64,000 nt of DNA from JANQRZ01 sp965214485 (GTDB lineage: Bacteria > Bacteroidota > Rhodothermia > Rhodothermales > JANQRZ01): positions 1 to 64,000 of the forward strand of contig CBDCBW010000009.1 of the NCBI GenBank assembly GCA_965214485.1, given 5' to 3'. Both the position numbers and the translations under genes were made by a program. Below, one piece after another: positions 59,075 through 64,000 of this stretch. Position 1 is the stretch's first letter. Every line of letters begins with the position of its first letter. The notes beneath the pieces were generated by a model, which saw only the letters and a program-made list of their open reading frames with translations, had not been told where the DNA came from and ran no database searches.

Positions 59075-60019
59075 ATGGCAACTGCCTTCCTCTTCCCCGG
59101 CCAGGGCTCCCAGTATGTCGGCATGGGGGCCGATCTCTACGAGCAGTTCCCCGAGGCCCGCGCCGTCTTCGACGAGGCCGAGGAGGTATTCGAGGCGTCG
59201 CTCACGGCCCTCATGTTCGGCACCGGCGGCGACCCGGAGGCCGAGCAGGCCGCGCTGACCCAGACCGACGTCACGCAGCCCGCGCTCTACGTCCACAGCC
59301 TCGCGGCCTTCGCCGTGCTCACCTCGAAAGGCCGCGCGCCGGACATGACGGCGGGGCACAGCCTCGGCGAGTACAGCGCCCTCGCCGCCGCCGGCGCGCT
59401 GAGCTTCGCCGAAGGCCTGCGGCTCGTCCGCCTGCGCGGGCAGCTCATGGCGCGGGCCGGCGACGAGCGGCCCGGCGCGATGTCGGCCGTGCTGAACCTC
59501 GACGCCGACGTGCTCGAACGGGTCTGCGCCGAGGCCACGGAGGCCGGCGAGGGCGTCGTGCAGTGCGCCAACTTCAACGCGCCGGGGCAGATCGTGATCT
59601 CGGGCGACGGCGAAGCCGTCGAGCGCGCCGGTGCCGCCGCAAGCGAGGCCGGGGCGAAGCGCGTCCTCCCGCTCCCCGTCAGCGGGGCCTTCCACTCGCC
59701 GCTCATGGCCTACGCCGTGGACGGCCTGGGCGAAGCCCTTGACCGCGCCGAGATCACCGCGCCGCGCTGCCCGGTCTACCTCAACGTCACCGCGCGTCCG
59801 ACGACCGACCCGGGCGAGATCCGCCGCCGCCTGCTCGACCAACTCACCGCCCCCGTCCGCTGGGCACAGACGCTGGAGGCGATGCGCGCCGACGGGGCGG
59901 GGCAGTTCGTCGAAGTCGGGGCGGGCAAGGTGCTCTCCGGCCTCGTCCGGCGCACCCTCGGCCGCGAGGTCGAGACCGCCACGGCCGGCACCTCGGACGA
60001 CCTTGACCAGGTAGCGTAG
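59075..60019 (+). CDS. fabD: Malonyl-CoA:ACP transacylase
   Basis: FLFPGQGSQYVGMGADLYEQFPEAR, the nucleophile motif GHSLGEYSAL with Ser96, QLMARAG with the substrate Arg, and SGAFHSPLM with His207 are complete. It loads malonyl groups on ACP. It is followed after 6 bp by a foreign-looking regulator rather than by fabG. Confidence 0.97.
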   Translation: MATAFLFPGQGSQYVGMGADLYEQFPEARAVFDEAEEVFEASLTALMFGTGGDPEAEQAALTQTDVTQPALYVHSLAAFAVLTSKGRAPDMTAGHSLGEYSALAAAGALSFAEGLRLVRLRGQLMARAGDERPGAMSAVLNLDADVLERVCAEATEAGEGVVQCANFNAPGQIVISGDGEAVERAGAAASEAGAKRVLPLPVSGAFHSPLMAYAVDGLGEALDRAEITAPRCPVYLNVTARPTTDPGEIRRRLLDQLTAPVRWAQTLEAMRADGAGQFVEVGAGKVLSGLVRRTLGREVETATAGTSDDLDQVA

Positions 60020-60025
60020 AAGACG

Positions 60026-61666
60026 ATGCCGGAGCACCACCACTTGGAGTACAAATCGCTGCGGAAGGCCACAGGCAATACTGTGGACTGGAAAGGGCTT
60101 GCACGCGAATGCGTCTGCTTTGCAAATGCTCGCGGTGGCGAACTGATCATCGGAGTTGAAGATGGCGAGCAGGACCCGCCGAGCGGCCAGAAGGTGGACC
60201 CGACCCTGCCGGAGCGCATCTTCAAGCGCGTAACGAGCCAGACCATTAACCTCATCCTTCCACCCCCCAGTGTGGAAGTTGCTACCAATGGTGGAGAATA
60301 TCTCCGCCTCGTTGTCCCTCCGAGCAGCGGGGTAGCTGCGACGACAGACGGGCGCTATTACGTTCGCATCGCAGACGAGTGTAAGCCCGTCCTCCCAGAG
60401 ATGCTGCTTCGTCTCGTCAGCGAGAAGGGAGCTTATGCATGGGAAACTCGGCAGACCCGCCTTACCGAGCACGACGTTGATCCGGTGAAGCGGGAGAGGC
60501 TATTGCACGAGCTACGCGCTTCGGAACGAGTCAAGGCGGCAGTTAAGTCAAAAACTGATCAGGAACTGCTGGGGCACTACGACCTTTTCGCGGGTAAAGC
60601 TCTGACGCAACTCGGAGTGCTGTGGATTGGGACGCGAGAAGCACGCGCATCACTTTCTTATGCCCCTGTTGTTCAGTTCCTCCGGTCCGATGAGCAGGGA
60701 CGCAGGGTAGACAAGGAGGTGTGGGACGACTTCAGCCTGAACCCGGCCGAGCTGATGGCTGCCGTCGAAGCCCTACCCGTGTGGCGCGAGGCCATTGAGG
60801 TGCCCAGCGGACTGTTCCGGGAGCGGATTCCGAACTATGATGTCGAGGCCGTCCGCGAGTTGATAGCCAATGCGTTGGTCCATCGGATGTATACCGTCCG
60901 GGGCGACGTTCTTTTACGGCTCTACCCGGACCGGCTAGAGGTATGTAGCCCGGGTCCTCTGCCCTTCGGCGTGACGAGCCGCAACATTCTCCACAAAACC
61001 GTCCGTCGCAACGAGCATCTCGCTCGTCTTTTTCACGATCTGAAACTGATGGAGCGCGAAGGCTCTGGCTACGACCGGCTCTACCAGATTCAGCTAACCG
61101 CCGGTAAGCCTGTACCCGAGGTAGAGAATGCGGCAGACCAAGTATGTGTCACGATCCGGGGACCCGAGCTTGATATCGAGGCGCTTCGAGCGATGGAACA
61201 GGCGACCGACTCGTTTCAACTCTCCGAGAAGGAGATCATCACACTAGGGTCGCTCGCGCAAAGCGGCCCGCTGCGGTCGGAGGATTTAGCAGATCGTCTC
61301 GGACTTCGAGACTCGGGCGAAGTACGTGCCTGGCTCGGCGGATTGCAGGAGCGCAACCTCGTCACCTCGAAGGGTCGTGCACGGGGCACCCATTACGCCG
61401 TAAATCCAGAGCTCCTGCGGGAATCGGGCTACCGTACGAAGACCACGCTCCGTACCATCGAAGACCATCGTCTCCGCGAGCTAATACGAACGGACATCGC
61501 ACGCTTTCCGGGGAGCGCTATTAGCGAGATCATGGAACGCATCGGCCCTGAGATCCCACGGAGCCGTGTGCAGCGACAACTCCGCGCTCTTATCGACGAA
61601 GGCTTCATTATCATGGAGGGGACACGACGTTGGGCACGATATCATCCCCACAGGAGTGGGGTATAG
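60026..61666 (+). CDS. AlbA_2 (Schlafen-like) / GHKL ATPase-type regulator (546 aa)
   Basis: The N-terminal domain (HHLEYKSL, LARECVCFANARGGELIIGVEDG) is the AlbA_2/Schlafen-type nucleic-acid-binding domain. The middle (RELIANALVHRMYTVRGDVLLRLYPDRLEVCSPGPLPFGVT, EREGSGYDRLYQ) is the HATPase_c_4 fold with the Asn of the N-box. The last part carries two winged-helix-like segments (LSEKEIITLGSLAQSGPLRSEDLADRLGL, RSRVQRQLRALIDEGFI). Such proteins are annotated as transcriptional regulators and some relatives occur in defence systems. Codon use is clearly less GC-rich than fabD and fabG, so it is probably acquired. Confidence 0.88.
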   Translation: MPEHHHLEYKSLRKATGNTVDWKGLARECVCFANARGGELIIGVEDGEQDPPSGQKVDPTLPERIFKRVTSQTINLILPPPSVEVATNGGEYLRLVVPPSSGVAATTDGRYYVRIADECKPVLPEMLLRLVSEKGAYAWETRQTRLTEHDVDPVKRERLLHELRASERVKAAVKSKTDQELLGHYDLFAGKALTQLGVLWIGTREARASLSYAPVVQFLRSDEQGRRVDKEVWDDFSLNPAELMAAVEALPVWREAIEVPSGLFRERIPNYDVEAVRELIANALVHRMYTVRGDVLLRLYPDRLEVCSPGPLPFGVTSRNILHKTVRRNEHLARLFHDLKLMEREGSGYDRLYQIQLTAGKPVPEVENAADQVCVTIRGPELDIEALRAMEQATDSFQLSEKEIITLGSLAQSGPLRSEDLADRLGLRDSGEVRAWLGGLQERNLVTSKGRARGTHYAVNPELLRESGYRTKTTLRTIEDHRLRELIRTDIARFPGSAISEIMERIGPEIPRSRVQRQLRALIDEGFIIMEGTRRWARYHPHRSGV

Positions 61667-61793
61667 CTGTCCTATAGAAGTCGCAGCAAATGCGACATAG
61701 ATCCTCCAAATCGCCCTTTTTAGCGTCTGGAAGCCCCTTTCCCTGTTTCCCAATTTGGGTATAGAAGGACCTCTGGATGAAACATAGACTACC

Positions 61794-62543
61794 ATGACCC
61801 TCGACCTCTCCGGCAAAAGCGTCCTCGTCACCGGTGGCACGCGCGGGATCGGCCGCGCCATCGTCGAAGCCTGCGCCGAGGCCGGCGCGCGCGTCGCCTT
61901 CACCTACCGCTCCTCGGCCGACACCGCCGAGGCGCTCAAAGCCGACCTCGAAAAAAGCGGCTCCGAAGCCCTCGCCCTCCAGAGCGACGCCGCCGACTTC
62001 GACGCGGCGCAGGCGGCCGTCGATCAGGTGATCGAGCAGTGGGGCTCGATTGACGTGCTCGTCAACAACGCGGGCGTGACCAGGGACAACCTGCTGATCC
62101 GCATGGGCGAGGACGATTGGGACGCCGTCATCGGGACGAACCTCAAGAGCGTCTTCAACGCGTGCAAGGCCGCCTACCGCCCGATGATGAAGCAGCGCGC
62201 CGGGAGCATCGTCAACATCTCGTCGGTCGTCGGGGTGATGGGGAACGCTGGGCAGGCGAACTACGCCGCGAGCAAGGCCGGAATCATCGGCTTCACCAAG
62301 AGCCTCGCCAAAGAGCTGGGCGCGCGCGGCGTGACGGCGAACGTCGTCGCCCCCGGCTACGTCGAGACCGACATGACGGAGGCCCTCGGCGACGCGGCGA
62401 AGGAGGCGATGCTCGGCGGCATCCCCCTCAAGCGCCCCGCCACGCCCGAGGACATCGCGGCGGCCGTCCTCTTCCTCGCCTCCGACGCCGCGAGCTACAT
62501 CACCGGCCACGTCCTCCACGTCGACGGTGGGCTGGCGATGTAA
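61794..62543 (+). CDS. fabG: 3-oxoacyl-ACP reductase
   Basis: The Rossmann motif TGGTRGIG (13-20), NNAGVTRDNLLIRM, Ser144, Tyr157 and Lys161 in NISSVVGVMGNAGQANYAASKAG, and the end YITGHVLHVDGG are diagnostic of FabG. It reduces 3-oxoacyl-ACP with NADPH. It was presumably once directly behind fabD; 1.77 kb of accessory DNA now lies between. The expected acpP-fabF genes do not follow. Confidence 0.95.
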   Translation: MTLDLSGKSVLVTGGTRGIGRAIVEACAEAGARVAFTYRSSADTAEALKADLEKSGSEALALQSDAADFDAAQAAVDQVIEQWGSIDVLVNNAGVTRDNLLIRMGEDDWDAVIGTNLKSVFNACKAAYRPMMKQRAGSIVNISSVVGVMGNAGQANYAASKAGIIGFTKSLAKELGARGVTANVVAPGYVETDMTEALGDAAKEAMLGGIPLKRPATPEDIAAAVLFLASDAASYITGHVLHVDGGLAM

Positions 62544-62597
62544 GCCGGATCAAACCGGCGCAGCGCAGCCTACAAGAGAGACACGACCTGCAAAGCA

Positions 62598-62810
62598 ATG
62601 CCTGCCTCTTCCGTTAAAGCTGAAGTCCGCCGCCTCGTGGATACCCTGCCGGATGACGCAACGTGGGACGACGTGATGTACCGCCTCTACGTCCGCCAAT
62701 CCATCGAACGCGGCCTGGCCGACAGCGACGCCGGACGCACCGTCAGCCGGGACGAGGTTCGGAAACTCCTCCGTGACCGCTTCGGCATTAGCTCGACCGA
62801 ATCGGATTGA
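62598..62810 (+). CDS. Antitoxin-like small protein (70 aa)
   Basis: MPASSVKAEVRRLVDTLPDDATWDDVMYRLYVRQSIERGLADSDAGRTVSRDEVRKLLRDRF fits antitoxins that pair with ParE/RelE toxins, with an N-terminal helical DNA-binding part and a long helix. It overlaps the next start by 4 bp (ATTGA context), a usual TA coupling. The frame is intact although the toxin appears frameshifted. Confidence 0.75.
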   Translation: MPASSVKAEVRRLVDTLPDDATWDDVMYRLYVRQSIERGLADSDAGRTVSRDEVRKLLRDRFGISSTESD

Positions 62811-63160
62811 GAGTTCACTGGACGAACGAGGCGCTCGATCAACTCCTCGGCATCCGCGAGCAGGTAGCCAAGCGATCTCCCGATGCAGCGGATCGCCTCG
62901 TGGATCGTCTGGCCACACGAGCAGAGCAACTCGAGCTGTTTCCGCGCTCGGGTCGCGTCGTGCCGGAGTATGAGCAGGATGCCGTTCGCGAAGTCATCGT
63001 GCGTCCCTACCGTGTGATCTACCGAGTCAAGGCTGAGCAGGTAGACAGACGTGCTCTCTGTGATTCACAGCCGCCAGACACTTCCGCCGAATCCATAGCC
63101 GCGCTCCTATCCGCTTCTCTCCATTGCGTTCCCCATGTAGACAATGAACTAGCGATGTAA
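62807..63160 (+). pseudogene. ParE/RelE-family toxin with frameshifted C-terminus
   Basis: TTG 62807 starts MRVHWTNEALDQLLGIREQVAKRSPDAADRLVDRL, then RSGRVVPEYEQDAVREVIVRPYRVIYRVKAEQVD, a typical ParE. After VD the family-like end VLSVIHSRQTLPPNP is found only in another frame, because AGAC is duplicated at 63043-63050. The open frame instead adds an unrelated 38-residue tail to 63160. The restored frame would stop at 63096-63098. Loss of the last strand should abolish toxicity. Confidence 0.78.
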
Positions 63161-63240
63161 CCGGTGGGCATCTGGACTTTTCCGCTTGGGTCCGGCGGAA
63201 CTATGTTCGGTGTGTCTTCGCCCACCTAGCCCCTCCGCTC

Positions 63241-64000
63241 ATGGAGCCTAATCTCGCCCCGCCGCCCCATCCCGGCCTCGTCAGCCGCGCACTCAGCAGC
63301 ATCGAGCGCATCGGCAACAAGCTGCCGGACCCGGCGATCCTGTTCCTGCTGTCGCTCCTCATCGTCTGGGTGCTGTCGGCGCTGTTGGCGGGCGTCGAGT
63401 TCGACGCGGTGAACCCCCGAACCGGCGAGGCGCTGCGCGTCCAGAACCTGCTCACGGGCGCGGCGCTGACGGGCTTCCTGACGAACATGGTGACGATCTT
63501 CACCTCGTTCGCGCCCCTCGGCGTCGTGTTGGTGGCGATGCTCGGCGTCGGCGTGGCGGACGAGGCGGGGTACTTCAACACGAGCATCAAGCTGCTCTTG
63601 AGCAAGACCTCGACGACGTTCCTGACCCCGGTCGTGATCCTGGTCGGCCTGATCAGCCACAGCGCGGTCGACGCGGGGTACGTGCTCGTCATCCCGCTGG
63701 GCGGCATCATTTTTTACGCCGCCGGCAGGCATCCGCTGGCCGGCATCGCGGCGGCGTTCGCGGGCGTCTCGGGCGGGTTCAGCGCCAACCCCGTGCCCTC
63801 GGCCATCGACCCGCTGCTCCAGGGCTTCACCCAGCCTGCGGCCCAGATCGTCGCGGCCGGGATCGAGATCAACCCGCTCAACAACTACTACTTCACGGCG
63901 ACCTCCAGCCTGCTGATCATCGCGCTCGGCTGGTTCATCACCGACCGGATTATCGAGCCGCGCCTGAGGGCCAACACGCCGGTTGACGGCGACGCCGAGG
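63241..64000 (+). CDS. abgT: AbgT-family transporter, N-terminal part (runs off the window)
   Basis: MEPNLAPPPHPGLVSRALSSIERIGNKLPDPAILFLLSLLIVW matches the AbgT start (IERIGNKLP-P). SFAPLGVVLVAMLGVGVADEAGYF and GVSGGFSANPVPSAIDPLLQGFTQPAAQI are signature regions. AbgT proteins import p-aminobenzoyl-glutamate or export sulfonamides. About 253 residues, some six membrane segments, are inside the window. Confidence 0.92.
   Translation, partial: MEPNLAPPPHPGLVSRALSSIERIGNKLPDPAILFLLSLLIVWVLSALLAGVEFDAVNPRTGEALRVQNLLTGAALTGFLTNMVTIFTSFAPLGVVLVAMLGVGVADEAGYFNTSIKLLLSKTSTTFLTPVVILVGLISHSAVDAGYVLVIPLGGIIFYAAGRHPLAGIAAAFAGVSGGFSANPVPSAIDPLLQGFTQPAAQIVAAGIEINPLNNYYFTATSSLLIIALGWFITDRIIEPRLRANTPVDGDAE

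Overview
The window is about 64 kb of GC-rich bacterial chromosome. I read it as Bacteroidota/Rhodothermota, probably a Rubricoccaceae- or Salinibacter-like lineage. Supporting signs are the DUF4295 gene behind rpmB-rpmG, a DUF4290-like gene, starts preceded by pyrimidine-rich leaders rather than Shine-Dalgarno sites, upstream boxes close to the Bacteroidota -7 element TAnnTTTG, and many predicted outer-membrane barrels and TPR lipoproteins. This assignment is an inference from gene content; no rRNA is present.

Layout. 1-934 is the 5' part of smc (minus). 1037-2670 holds a dispersed element and a broken TPR protein. 2648-4766 has small hypothetical and acidic proteins and a TIR-bounded mini-element. 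5402-9514 is a B12-dependent ribonucleotide reductase with an intein in front of its catalytic cysteine; its upstream region has DnaA-box-like sites and a 15-bp inverted repeat. 9800-11608 is an accessory islet (decayed toxin-antitoxin genes, HEAT protein) bordered by a duplicated end of the next gene, a metallopeptidase/beta-propeller/barrel outer-membrane protein (11609-14914). Next come a REP-associated transposase, an ABC-2 exporter, yebC-ruvC and a D-threonine aldolase-like gene. 22696-28684 is a plus-strand stress cluster: hydrolase, PfpI, SodC, Mn catalase, alcohol dehydrogenase, SDR and VKOR-like protein. 28910-30927 is a divergent AraC/NmrA pair. 31192-31836 is rpmB-rpmG-DUF4295. 32097-41097 carries envelope genes, a GMC oxidoreductase and small enzymes.

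41094-49028 (minus) is housekeeping: coaBC, rpoZ, gmk, yicC, tRNA-Ser, frr, pyrH, tsf, rpsB, rpsI, rplM. A sigma factor and a membrane partner follow (49551-51341), then a nucleotidyltransferase. 52220-55114 is dnaN and dnaA (minus) beside a likely oriC at 55115-55811. To its right the genes switch to the plus strand: DUF177, rpmF, plsX, fabH, fabD, fabG. This lipid operon is split by an AlbA_2-type regulator and followed by a decayed toxin-antitoxin pair and the start of an AbgT transporter.

The most unusual signals are (i) short tandem duplications anchored on stop codons at several gene ends, (ii) the duplicated gene end around the toxin-antitoxin islet, (iii) the two-copy 147-bp element, (iv) REP-like palindromes including one inside the REP transposase gene, and (v) parallel decay of two toxins whose antitoxins remain intact. 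All calls are from reading the sequence; no database search was run.
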